Notes under the pieces: model-generated | The model's input: the letters and a program-made list of their open reading frames with translations, nothing else | What the model was told of the DNA's origin: nothing | Databases searched by the model: none | Assembly: GCA_003503535.1 (NCBI GenBank) | Contig: DOCI01000355.1 | Coordinates: 77,624-106,313, forward strand | Reading direction: 5' to 3' | Source of the DNA: Planctomycetaceae bacterium | GTDB taxonomy: Bacteria > Planctomycetota > Planctomycetia > Planctomycetales > Planctomycetaceae | Length of the DNA: 28,690 bases | In this document: positions 7,772 through 14,724 of the stretch, in pieces | How the letters are laid out: each line of letters begins with the position of its first letter | How positions within the stretch are numbered: the first letter of the stretch is position 1 | Program-made: the position numbers and the translations under genes

Positions 7772-9691
7772 ATGTGTGGTATCTCCGGATTTTGGAATCC
7801 TTCTCGAACCAATGAACGCGAACTGCGGTTTACTCTTGATCGCATGCTCGATGTTCTCGATCACCGTGGTCCGGATGATCGGGGGAGTCGGCTTTATGTG
7901 GATCAAGGTCTTGCATTAGGGCATACGCGACTCTCAATTATCGGACTGGATCACGGGCATCAGCCAATCGAAACGACCGATGGCGATTATGCCCTCACCG
8001 TCAATGGTGAGTTATACAATTACAAAAGGATTCGGACCCAACTCGGGTGCAACAATTTCTCAACAAGTGGAAAAAGTGATAGTGCGATCGCTCTTCCTTT
8101 ATACTTGAGAGATGGATTGTCCTTCGTCGAGCATCTTCGTGGAGAATTCGCGGTCGTTCTGTATGACAACAAGAAGAAACAACTGATTCTCGTTCGTGAT
8201 CGTTTCGGCATCAAGCCACTCTATTATGCCATGAACGACAATGGCATCGTCTGGGGCTCGGAAGTCAAATCGATTCTAAAACATCCCGATATTAATCCTG
8301 AACTCTGCCCTAAAGCGGCGCTGCATCAAATGATGCAGGTGATGGTCCCCGGTTCGACGGCTTTTAAAGGTGTTGAAGCCTTAAAGCCAGGGCATATGCT
8401 GATTGTCAATCTGCAGGATGGACGACTGGAAACCCGCACGAAACGCTGGTGGGATTTCGTTTTTCCTGAGTCTCACGAAGAAAATGCCGATCCACAAGAA
8501 TACGTTCAGGGTGTACAGGACAGACTCATTGATGCTGTTGCAACACGTCTCGAAGCGGATGTTCCTGTAGGCTGTTATCTTTCAGGCGGCATCGACAGTT
8601 GTTCGATTCTTGGCCTCGCAACAACATTACAGCAATCCGCCGTCAAAGCCTTTACGATTGCTTTCGATAGCGATGAATATGATGAATCCAATATCGCCAA
8701 GCTGATGGCTGATCGAACCGGAGCCGAGCAGGAACTTCTGCGGCTGACAGAAAAAGAACTCTACGGCCCGGCCTTTGAACGAGCGACCTGGCATGCCGAA
8801 CGAACATTCTATAACACATTAGCAGTCGCGAAATGGCATATGAGCCGTCGCGTCCGTGCCTGCAATTATAAAGCCGTCATTACCGGAGAAGGCTCCGACG
8901 AGTTATTCGGCGGTTATCCATTCTTCAAACGCGACTGGCTCGGCCGCGACGATGAAGGGGGCATTTTTGCTGGCGCGATTCTCGCAGAAGAAGATCTCCA
9001 GCATCCTGCCTGGCAGGATTTGTGCGGATTCACTCCCTCCTGGATGCAACCCTGGATGCTGACTCTGAAACGATTCCAGCCGATCCTCTCCAACGCGATG
9101 CAGGACTTGTTTGAAGAATACGATCCCGTCGGAGAAGTCGCAGCAGCCATCGACCCGGCTCAAGTCCGTGGACGACATCGACTCGATATTTCGCAATACA
9201 CGTGGAGTAAAACGATGCTCGAAGGTCAGATTTTGACCTGGGGTGGCGACCGGATGGATATGGCCAACAGCATGGAAGCGCGTCCGGCGTTTCTGGATCA
9301 TCACGTCGCCGAGTATGCGGTGACGATTCCGCCAGATGTTAGAATTCGAGATGGCATCGAAAAATGGGTATTGCGAGAAGCGATGATTAATGTGCTACCA
9401 AAAGAATTGTACGAGCGAAAAAAATTCGCCTTCATGGCTCCCCCCGCCCATACCGATCCCGTCAAACGCAATGCCGTTCAGGAGATGATTAACCACTGGC
9501 TGACACCAGAACGCGTTCGCGAAGTTGGCTTCTTCGACTATGATCGACTGATTCAATTCATCGATCAATCCTGGAACGAAACCGACAGCACAGTGGCCCG
9601 CCGCAACGATATTGTTCTCAATCACACATTGCAGTTGCACATGCTCCATGGGCAATATGTCGAGGGATTGCCTTTGCCAGTAGTCGATTAG
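7772..9691 (+). CDS. asnB: Glutamine-hydrolysing asparagine synthetase (AsnB family)
   Basis: AsnB-type enzymes transfer ammonia from glutamine to an ATP-activated carboxylate, normally aspartate. This 639-residue protein has an N-terminal class II glutaminase domain (about 2-215) with Cys2 as nucleophile right after the initiator Met, RGPDD (32-36), NGELYNY (78-84) and RDRFGIKPLYY. The C-terminal synthetase domain carries the PP-loop SGGIDS (271-276), TGEGSDELFGG (about 371-381), a SMEARPAFLDHHVAEYA segment, and a closing LRE...ERKKFAF motif. Both active sites look intact. A GGTGAG ribosome binding site lies just upstream of the ATG. It lies 86 bases after the carbamoyltransferase gene and 36 before the amidohydrolase gene. 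That location makes a specialised amidation in a ureide pathway possible, although ordinary asparagine synthesis remains the default. Confidence 0.9.
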   Translation: MCGISGFWNPSRTNERELRFTLDRMLDVLDHRGPDDRGSRLYVDQGLALGHTRLSIIGLDHGHQPIETTDGDYALTVNGELYNYKRIRTQLGCNNFSTSGKSDSAIALPLYLRDGLSFVEHLRGEFAVVLYDNKKKQLILVRDRFGIKPLYYAMNDNGIVWGSEVKSILKHPDINPELCPKAALHQMMQVMVPGSTAFKGVEALKPGHMLIVNLQDGRLETRTKRWWDFVFPESHEENADPQEYVQGVQDRLIDAVATRLEADVPVGCYLSGGIDSCSILGLATTLQQSAVKAFTIAFDSDEYDESNIAKLMADRTGAEQELLRLTEKELYGPAFERATWHAERTFYNTLAVAKWHMSRRVRACNYKAVITGEGSDELFGGYPFFKRDWLGRDDEGGIFAGAILAEEDLQHPAWQDLCGFTPSWMQPWMLTLKRFQPILSNAMQDLFEEYDPVGEVAAAIDPAQVRGRHRLDISQYTWSKTMLEGQILTWGGDRMDMANSMEARPAFLDHHVAEYAVTIPPDVRIRDGIEKWVLREAMINVLPKELYERKKFAFMAPPAHTDPVKRNAVQEMINHWLTPERVREVGFFDYDRLIQFIDQSWNETDSTVARRNDIVLNHTLQLHMLHGQYVEGLPLPVVD

Positions 9692-9727
9692 AGACAGTAA
9701 AATCAACTCATATAGAGGTACATAGCG

Positions 9728-10993
9728 ATGCCGGAATCGACAGCGACTAATCCAACCGATTTACGAATTGATCTTCAACGGATTAAGGAAGACATACTCG
9801 CTCTCTCAGAAATCGGAAAGGATGAAGAAGACCGTGGAATTTATCGGATGGCCTTCACCGATGCCGATATGCGGGGCAAACGCTGGTTGATCGATCGTAT
9901 TGAGCAGGCAGGCTTAAAATCCAATGTGGATGGAGCCGCAAATATCTCGGGGATCTTTATCGGAAAAACGGAGAAGCCTCGTGTGCTTGTTGGCTCTCAT
10001 ATTGATACCGTTCCTTGTGCAGGGGCTCTGGATGGAACATTAGGTGTCGTCGTTGGACTGGAATGCCTGCGTCGTCTTGTCGAGGCTGGTATTGAGACAG
10101 AACGAACACTCGAACTGATTGCCTTCAGCGATGAAGAAGGTCGCTTTGGCGGAATGTTCGGCTCCCAATCGGTTTGTGGATACATCACCCCCGATTCGCT
10201 GGCGACGATGTCCGATCTGGATGGGGTTCTGTTACAGGAAGAAATGCGCCGACAAGGCTATGATCCTCTGGCAGCTCTTGATGCCGCCCGCGATCCTGAT
10301 TCGATCCGCAGTTATCTCGAATTGCATATTGAACAGGGGCCAGTGCTGGATCGCATGCACAAATCCGTTGGGATAGTCGATGAGATTACTGGACTGTTTA
10401 CCTGGTCGGTCTGGCTCAGAGGCGAGGCCAATCATGCAGGCACAACGCCGATGGACATGCGAAACGATGCCTTCATGGGACTGGCCGATTTTGCCCATGA
10501 AGTGCCACGAATCCTTGAAGAAAATGGTAGCGAACGCAGTCGTGCGACAATTGGAAAAGCCCAGATTCTACCTGGGGCGGCGAATACCGTTCCAGGAATT
10601 GTTGAGTTTTCGCTCGATGTTAGAGATACCTCTGAAGAGTTTCTTGATGATTTATCGACCGCATTTCAAAAAGCACTCTCAGCGATTGCAAGACGTCGAA
10701 ATCTGAAATTTGATTTCGAACAGAAAAGTTATCTTCAACCGGTTGCCTGCAGTGAAGACATTGTCGAGCAGCTGAGAACACAAGCGGAGGAATTAGACCT
10801 GGAATACCATCAAATGCCCAGCGGAGCCGCTCACGATGCTCAAATTATGGGGCGAATGGTGCCAGTCGGTATGATATTCGTCCCCAGCAAAAATGGAAAA
10901 AGTCACTCTCCAGCCGAATGGACTGCTTGGTCAGATATTGAAGCTGGAGCCAATGTGATGTTGCAAACACTACTGCATCTTGCACAAAATTAG
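9728..10993 (+). CDS. M20 N-carbamoyl-amino-acid / allantoate amidohydrolase
   Basis: This zinc- or manganese-dependent amidohydrolase belongs to the HyuC/AmaB/AllC/beta-ureidopropionase group of peptidase family M20. These enzymes release ammonia and CO2 from a terminal carbamoyl group. The 421-residue sequence has the metal ligands His91 (GSHIDTVP), bridging Asp102 (ALDGTLG), Glu137 (SDEEGRF), His200 (ELHIEQGP) and His393 (SHSPAEW), with the general base Glu136. Substrate-binding features of the dimerisation domain are His236 (NHAGTTPMD), Asn286 (AANTVPG) and Arg298 (DVRD). A GAGGT ribosome binding site lies eight bases before the ATG. Among possible substrates (N-carbamoyl-L-amino acids, N-carbamoyl-beta-alanine, allantoate, ureidoglycolate), sequence alone does not decide. 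No hydantoinase or allantoinase lies beside it in this window. Confidence 0.9.
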   Translation: MPESTATNPTDLRIDLQRIKEDILALSEIGKDEEDRGIYRMAFTDADMRGKRWLIDRIEQAGLKSNVDGAANISGIFIGKTEKPRVLVGSHIDTVPCAGALDGTLGVVVGLECLRRLVEAGIETERTLELIAFSDEEGRFGGMFGSQSVCGYITPDSLATMSDLDGVLLQEEMRRQGYDPLAALDAARDPDSIRSYLELHIEQGPVLDRMHKSVGIVDEITGLFTWSVWLRGEANHAGTTPMDMRNDAFMGLADFAHEVPRILEENGSERSRATIGKAQILPGAANTVPGIVEFSLDVRDTSEEFLDDLSTAFQKALSAIARRRNLKFDFEQKSYLQPVACSEDIVEQLRTQAEELDLEYHQMPSGAAHDAQIMGRMVPVGMIFVPSKNGKSHSPAEWTAWSDIEAGANVMLQTLLHLAQN

Positions 10994-11009
10994 ACCATTT
11001 TCAAATGGT
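10994..11009 (+). repeat. Hairpin directly after the amidohydrolase stop codon
   Basis: ACCATT (10994-10999) and AATGGT (11004-11009) form a six-pair stem with a TTCA loop immediately after the TAG. No T-run follows, so it is not a typical terminator. It may protect the 3' end or reduce read-through into the cysteine hydrolase gene, which starts about 135 bases later. Confidence 0.35.
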
Positions 11010-11143
11010 TTCTGCAGTCGCATGAGCATCAAATGACCGTAAAACATCGGGTTTGCTTCTGCCTTACGCTGCCGTTTATTTTTGAATATGCTATAGAGCT
11101 GTGCTCAAACTCTCGGCAATTCCGCCGGAATGAAAATAGTACT

Positions 11144-11935
11144 ATGACTGACGGAAATCCTCTCGAAAACAATCTCCCCGAGCATATCGATCCCCTCAGA
11201 GACGTCTATCACGAATCGTTCATCGATAACCCGGCTCATAGTGATTTTCTCGTTAACAGACATACGGCTCTCTTGTGCATCGACTTGCAATATCTCGATG
11301 CGGCTCCAGATCACGGTGTTTTCCGAGATGCAGCAAAGGCTGGTATCCCCTCTGAAGAATACGCTTATTACTTTGAACGACTTTCATCAATGGTTCTGCC
11401 GAATGTGCACAAACTCCAGGAGTCGTTTCGAGCGCATAATCTGGAAGTGATTCACACACGCATCCAATCGCTGACTCGAAATGGACGTGACCGCAGTAAA
11501 GGACATAAACGACTGAATCTGCTTGCCCCTCCGGGATCGCGCGATGCCGATTTCATTGAAGCAGTTGCCCCGGATGAATTTCGTGATGAAATCGTGATCA
11601 ATAAAACGGCCAGCGGCGTTTTTTCCTCAACGAATCTGCACTATGTGCTCAAGAACATGGGAATTGAATCGCTGTTCATCGTTGGTGTTTATACGAATGA
11701 ATGTGTAGAAACGACTGTCCGGGATGCCTGCGATCTGGGATATCTTGTCACCCTGGTTGATGACTGTTGTGCAACCGTCACTCCAGAACTGCAGGAAGCT
11801 TCGTTGGCGACATTACGTGATCGTTACGCTCGAATTATGACACTTGCAGAAGCGACCGCGACAATCAATCAGCTCGTCCCGCTTAGAAACAATAAAGATA
11901 GTCCCTCGCCAATTATTAAAAGCCAGGGAGTGTAA
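11144..11935 (+). CDS. Isochorismatase-type cysteine hydrolase
   Basis: This 263-residue protein belongs to the isochorismatase-like cysteine hydrolases, a group that includes N-carbamoylsarcosine amidase, biuret amidohydrolase, ureidoacrylate hydrolase RutB and nicotinamidase. The catalytic triad is visible: Asp47 in LLCIDLQ, Lys144 in INKTASGVF and nucleophile Cys177 in GVYTNECVETTVRDA, with the usual cis-peptide region just before it. The frame is open back to an ATG at 11033, but those extra 37 residues are Cys- and Phe-rich and unlike the family, so I use the ATG at 11144; the ribosome binding site is weak. It is the last gene of the ureide cluster, and a 150-base gap suggests possible separate transcription. 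Its family and neighbours point to a carbamoyl or amide substrate (inference). Confidence 0.82.
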   Translation: MTDGNPLENNLPEHIDPLRDVYHESFIDNPAHSDFLVNRHTALLCIDLQYLDAAPDHGVFRDAAKAGIPSEEYAYYFERLSSMVLPNVHKLQESFRAHNLEVIHTRIQSLTRNGRDRSKGHKRLNLLAPPGSRDADFIEAVAPDEFRDEIVINKTASGVFSSTNLHYVLKNMGIESLFIVGVYTNECVETTVRDACDLGYLVTLVDDCCATVTPELQEASLATLRDRYARIMTLAEATATINQLVPLRNNKDSPSPIIKSQGV

Positions 11936-11945
11936 TTCATGAGCG

Positions 11946-13064
11946 CTAATCTTGCTGATTAATTTTTGCAGGATCCAGCACGACATGTTTAACGCTCTGT
12001 CGCATCCACGTATATGTGATATGCACAAGGCCATCTCGCGTTTGAATGACTGCGGGGTAAGAAAATTCTCCACGGTCTTTCTCCAATGTCATCATAGGAG
12101 TCCAGGTTATTCCATCTTGCGAGGTCGCTACATTTAGCATGGTGCGGCCTGCTGGAAAATCACCACGTTTTTGAGTGTGGTTATAAACCAGAAGTTGTCG
12201 CCCGTCGGCCAAGGTGACGGCATCGGTTCCCGAATTAGGATTCGGAAGTTCGGTTGCTGTCACAGGTCCCCACGTTTTGCCATCATCTTCTGACCAACTC
12301 TGGACAATCATTCCTTCCTGACTCCTGCACAAAACCTGCATACGATGTTCAGGATATGTCAAAATGCTAGGCTGGATGGCATTATATTTTGACGCATCGT
12401 GAATAGGACCAATCACTTCCCAGGTCTTTCCCAGATCCTTCGTCAATTCAAAATGCACCTTCCAACCTTCGTTCTCTGTACTGGAAGGGCAAAGAATATC
12501 GCCATTGGCGAGTTGAATTGGCTTGTTCTTAACCGGACCCAGTAAATTCTGATTCTCCTCCGGCAAAGCTGAATTTGTCCCTAAACGACGAGGCTTCGTC
12601 CAGGTGCGACCTGCATCGCTGGACGTCATCAACATCCCCCACCATTGGCGAGGATCCAGACCGACTTTATAGAACAACATCAATGGCCCATCAGCAGGCT
12701 GAAACAATACAGGATTCCAGCAGGCGTATTCCTGCTCTTCTCCTTCAGAACCATCGACTACTTCAACCGGAGTGGACCACCCTCGACCATCGTTACGAGA
12801 AACCCAAATTCCAACATCAGGGTTCTTTTCATGCTCTCCACCAAACCAGGCCGCAACTATACCGTTTGAAGTTTCGGCGATTGTTGATGCGTGACACTGT
12901 GGTGTCTGTCGACCTTCCAGTGGGTAAATCAATTCGCTATTCAGATAAGCCTCCTGGCCAGGTTGAGTAACTGGAGGAATCTGGACTTCCTCAGCATTCA
13001 CACAAACAGAATTGGTCATCATCCAATGAATGAGCAGTGTTAGGCAGGGAAGAAATTTGATCAT
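11946..13064 (-). CDS. Exported sialidase-like protein with five Asp-boxes
   Basis: This exported beta-propeller protein of the BNR/sialidase superfamily has 372 residues. A signal peptide (1-24, ending VNAEE) is followed by five Asp-box repeats of the S/T-x-D-x-G-x-T-W type: 89-96, 138-145, 188-195, 238-245 and 305-311. Other segments typical of this family are TIAETSNGIVAAWFGGE, YACWNPVLF, GPVKNKPIQL, LCPSSTE, NSGTDAVTL and YNHT. The family is usually annotated as exo-alpha-sialidase, but the FRIP motif of true sialidases is not evident, so the glycosidic substrate is uncertain. The frame can be extended to 13151, but that part lacks a signal-like structure; the ATG at 13064 directly begins the signal peptide. 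A strong terminator separates it from the upstream hpf gene, so it needs its own promoter in 13065-13166. Confidence 0.82.
   Translation of the reverse strand: MIKFLPCLTLLIHWMMTNSVCVNAEEVQIPPVTQPGQEAYLNSELIYPLEGRQTPQCHASTIAETSNGIVAAWFGGEHEKNPDVGIWVSRNDGRGWSTPVEVVDGSEGEEQEYACWNPVLFQPADGPLMLFYKVGLDPRQWWGMLMTSSDAGRTWTKPRRLGTNSALPEENQNLLGPVKNKPIQLANGDILCPSSTENEGWKVHFELTKDLGKTWEVIGPIHDASKYNAIQPSILTYPEHRMQVLCRSQEGMIVQSWSEDDGKTWGPVTATELPNPNSGTDAVTLADGRQLLVYNHTQKRGDFPAGRTMLNVATSQDGITWTPMMTLEKDRGEFSYPAVIQTRDGLVHITYTWMRQSVKHVVLDPAKINQQD
11947..11967 (+). terminator. Weak candidate terminator after the cysteine hydrolase gene
   Basis: TAATC (11947-11951), a five-base loop and GATTA (11957-11961) are followed by ATTTTT. 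The stem is short and AT-rich, and it overlaps the last codons of the converging sialidase-like gene. It is the only candidate end signal for the ureide cluster. Confidence 0.3.
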
Positions 13065-13166
13065 AATGAAAATCTCGATAGAAGGTGTGGTTAGTAACTC
13101 AGTTCTACGGCAACTCACCACAGCATAGGCGGGAACTGATAAATCCATCAAGCGATCGAGTAAAGC

Positions 13167-13227
13167 AATAAGAAAATCCCAGAAGCCAGCCTCTTACTTT
13201 AAAAGTAAAATGACTGGTTCTGGGATT
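13167..13227 (-). terminator. Strong intrinsic terminator of hpf
   Basis: The arms 13175-13189 and 13214-13227 are complementary over about 14 pairs with one bulged base (core CCCAGAA...TTCTGGG), and an inner TTACTT/AAGTAA pair extends the structure. On the minus strand it is followed by TTTTCTTATT. This fits a Rho-independent terminator for hpf. Confidence 0.85.
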
Positions 13228-13284
13228 GATTACGAGTTCATTGACATGCAGTCAACTCGAGTGACATCGGTAGTAGAAAATCGG

Positions 13285-13638
13285 TTAAACTTCAGCAACT
13301 TCCAGTTTAGCCTGACGGCCTTCCTGATACTTTCGTCGATTCTGTTTGACATCGACTGTCCGGGCGACCGCATGAGCCGCGCGAATCAAACCTTGATACA
13401 AAGCCTTGCCCACTTTATCGGAAGTTTCATGAATGATCACATCAGGATGATCATGCAGATGCACTTCAACAATGCACTCAGTATCGACGCCTTTTTTGGG
13501 ACCGTTGTGATCTTTGAATGCAATTTTGACATCCTCAATCACTTCTTCAAAACGTCCCAGACGTGTTTGAGCACGCTGCTCGGCAGACTCACGAACTAAG
13601 CCAGGTAAGTCACAGTCGATTACGCAATCGATCTTCAT
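13285..13638 (-). CDS. hpf: Ribosome hibernation promoting factor, HPF/YfiA family
   Basis: This 117-residue protein matches the short form of the HPF/YfiA (sigma-54 modulation, S30AE) family, which binds the 30S decoding centre and silences or dimerises ribosomes under starvation. Visible family features are the N-terminal MKIDCVIDCDL strand, the helix ESAEQRAQTRLGRFEEVIEDVKI, the central ECIVEVHLH strand and the Lys/Arg-rich helix DVKQNRRKYQEGRQAK. The frame is open up to 13674, but the ATG at 13638 is preceded by AAAGGAACGCT, a clear ribosome binding site, and starts exactly at the first family strand. The long C-terminal dimerisation domain of long HPF is absent. The AT-rich leader upstream contains a perfect hairpin that may be regulatory, and a strong terminator follows. 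Confidence 0.8.
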   Translation of the reverse strand: MKIDCVIDCDLPGLVRESAEQRAQTRLGRFEEVIEDVKIAFKDHNGPKKGVDTECIVEVHLHDHPDVIIHETSDKVGKALYQGLIRAAHAVARTVDVKQNRRKYQEGRQAKLEVAEV

Positions 13639-13733
13639 AGCGTTCCTTTCAGGTAAACCAGAACTTCGAATCACTATTAATTTTACGTGAGATTGAGAGA
13701 AAATGATTGAGAAAAATGGACATTTTTATTTTT

Positions 13734-13758
13734 CTGAAAAATTTTTGAGATTTTTCAG
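13734..13758. repeat. Perfect 9-bp inverted repeat in the hpf leader region
   Basis: CTGAAAAAT (13734-13742) and ATTTTTCAG (13750-13758) are exact reverse complements around a seven-base spacer. The element is about 96 bases upstream of the hpf start codon. It may be an operator for a dimeric regulator or a leader hairpin; nothing in the sequence decides between them. Confidence 0.5.
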
Positions 13759-13937
13759 TCACGTGGTCATTTTGTAGTTTAGTAATTCAGAAAACACTTA
13801 ATCTGAAAGACACCGATTGAAGATGACGAGTTCGCATAACTCAGATGATTTGCTCAGGTGAATAAGTATTCTGGTGTGCTTGAATGCGAATTGTTATGAT
13901 TATTCTTAGTGCTTAAATTGAGGAAATATCGAAATTC

Positions 13938-13959
13938 AATCGCATGCTGCACTGCGATT
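13938..13959 (+). repeat. 7-bp hairpin just upstream of the DUF3124 start
   Basis: AATCGCA (13938-13944) and TGCGATT (13953-13959) pair around an eight-base loop. The right arm ends directly before the AGGAT ribosome binding site, so folding could influence translation initiation of the gene at 13973. Confidence 0.4.
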
Positions 13960-13972
13960 TCACAGGATAAAA

Positions 13973-14650
13973 ATGATGGCTAAAACAATTGAAGATGAAG
14001 CCGATGCCTTTATGCGTCGGTTTAAATTGATCCTGTTTGTCTGCGGAGCACTTCTGACTGTTCCGCTGATGATCTATGCGATCTATCTCGATTCACGACT
14101 CGATTCTTTCGAAAATACGATGCAGTATCGTCCGCCGATGCCAACATCAGAATTGCTTGAGTCCCGCCTGGTCAACATGGAACTCTACTACCCCATCGAA
14201 GGGCAAACTGTATACGTCCCCGCTTATTCACACGTATACCATGGGGATGGCAAACCTCAATTGCTGACCAACACACTGAGCATTAGAAATACAGATCTGG
14301 AAAATGATATCGTTGTGACATCCGTTAAGTATTACGACACAACCGGCAAAATGGTGAAGTCCCACATGGAACGGCCACAAAAACTGAGACCATTAGCCAC
14401 GACAGAATTTCTGGTGGAACGCAAAGATGCGACCGGAGGAAGCGGAGCCAACTTCATTGTCGAATGGCACGCAGATGAACCTGTTTCAGCCCCGATCATT
14501 GAAACCGTGATGATTGACACAAGCAGTCAGCAGGGAATTTCCTTTGTCCGTCAGGGGAAGGTGATTAAGCAAACTATCTTCGATGCGACGACCCAAAAAA
14601 CGAACAACGAGAATGCACCTTCAGAACCTGATTCAGCGGCAACCGAATAA
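13973..14650 (+). CDS. DUF3124 family membrane-anchored protein
   Basis: The 225-residue product has one N-terminal transmembrane helix (about 17-38, LILFVCGALLTVPLMIYAIY) and a soluble domain outside the membrane that matches DUF3124. Characteristic segments are GQTVYVPAYSHVYHGDG, TNTLSIRNTD, VTSVKYYDTTGK, GGSGANFIVEWHA and APIIETVMID. No biochemical function is known for this family. The tail is polar and low-complexity (NNENAPSEPDSAATE). Two adjacent ATGs could serve as start; AGGAT lies five bases before the first. It converges on the oxidoreductase gene across a bidirectional terminator. Confidence 0.8.
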   Translation: MMAKTIEDEADAFMRRFKLILFVCGALLTVPLMIYAIYLDSRLDSFENTMQYRPPMPTSELLESRLVNMELYYPIEGQTVYVPAYSHVYHGDGKPQLLTNTLSIRNTDLENDIVVTSVKYYDTTGKMVKSHMERPQKLRPLATTEFLVERKDATGGSGANFIVEWHADEPVSAPIIETVMIDTSSQQGISFVRQGKVIKQTIFDATTQKTNNENAPSEPDSAATE

Positions 14651-14665
14651 CGATGGCATCAGAAG

Positions 14666-14703
14666 AAAAACGCTCACTCGTCATGAAACGAATGAGCATT
14701 TTT
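14666..14703. terminator. Bidirectional intrinsic terminator
   Basis: GCTCACTCGT (14672-14681) and ACGAATGAGC (14688-14697) form a ten-base stem with one mismatch and a CATGAA loop. It is flanked by an A-run on the left (14666-14670) and a T-run on the right (14699-14703). It sits between two convergent genes and can end transcription from both sides. Confidence 0.85.
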
Positions 14704-14724
14704 CGAATCAAATCAATGAGTCTA

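Larger units (their letters stand above)
13639..13972. other. AT-rich divergent intergenic region between hpf and the DUF3124 gene
   Basis: These 334 bases lie between two divergently transcribed genes and should contain both promoters. The region is markedly AT-rich, with long A and T runs around 13690-13750. It holds two perfect hairpins, annotated separately. I see no coding frame, tRNA or recognised riboswitch, and no clean -35/-10 pair. Confidence 0.5.

Noticed and set aside
13210..13599. 129-codon plus-strand frame antisense to hpf
   Set aside because: It covers the hpf terminator and most of hpf, and the translation shows no recognisable family.
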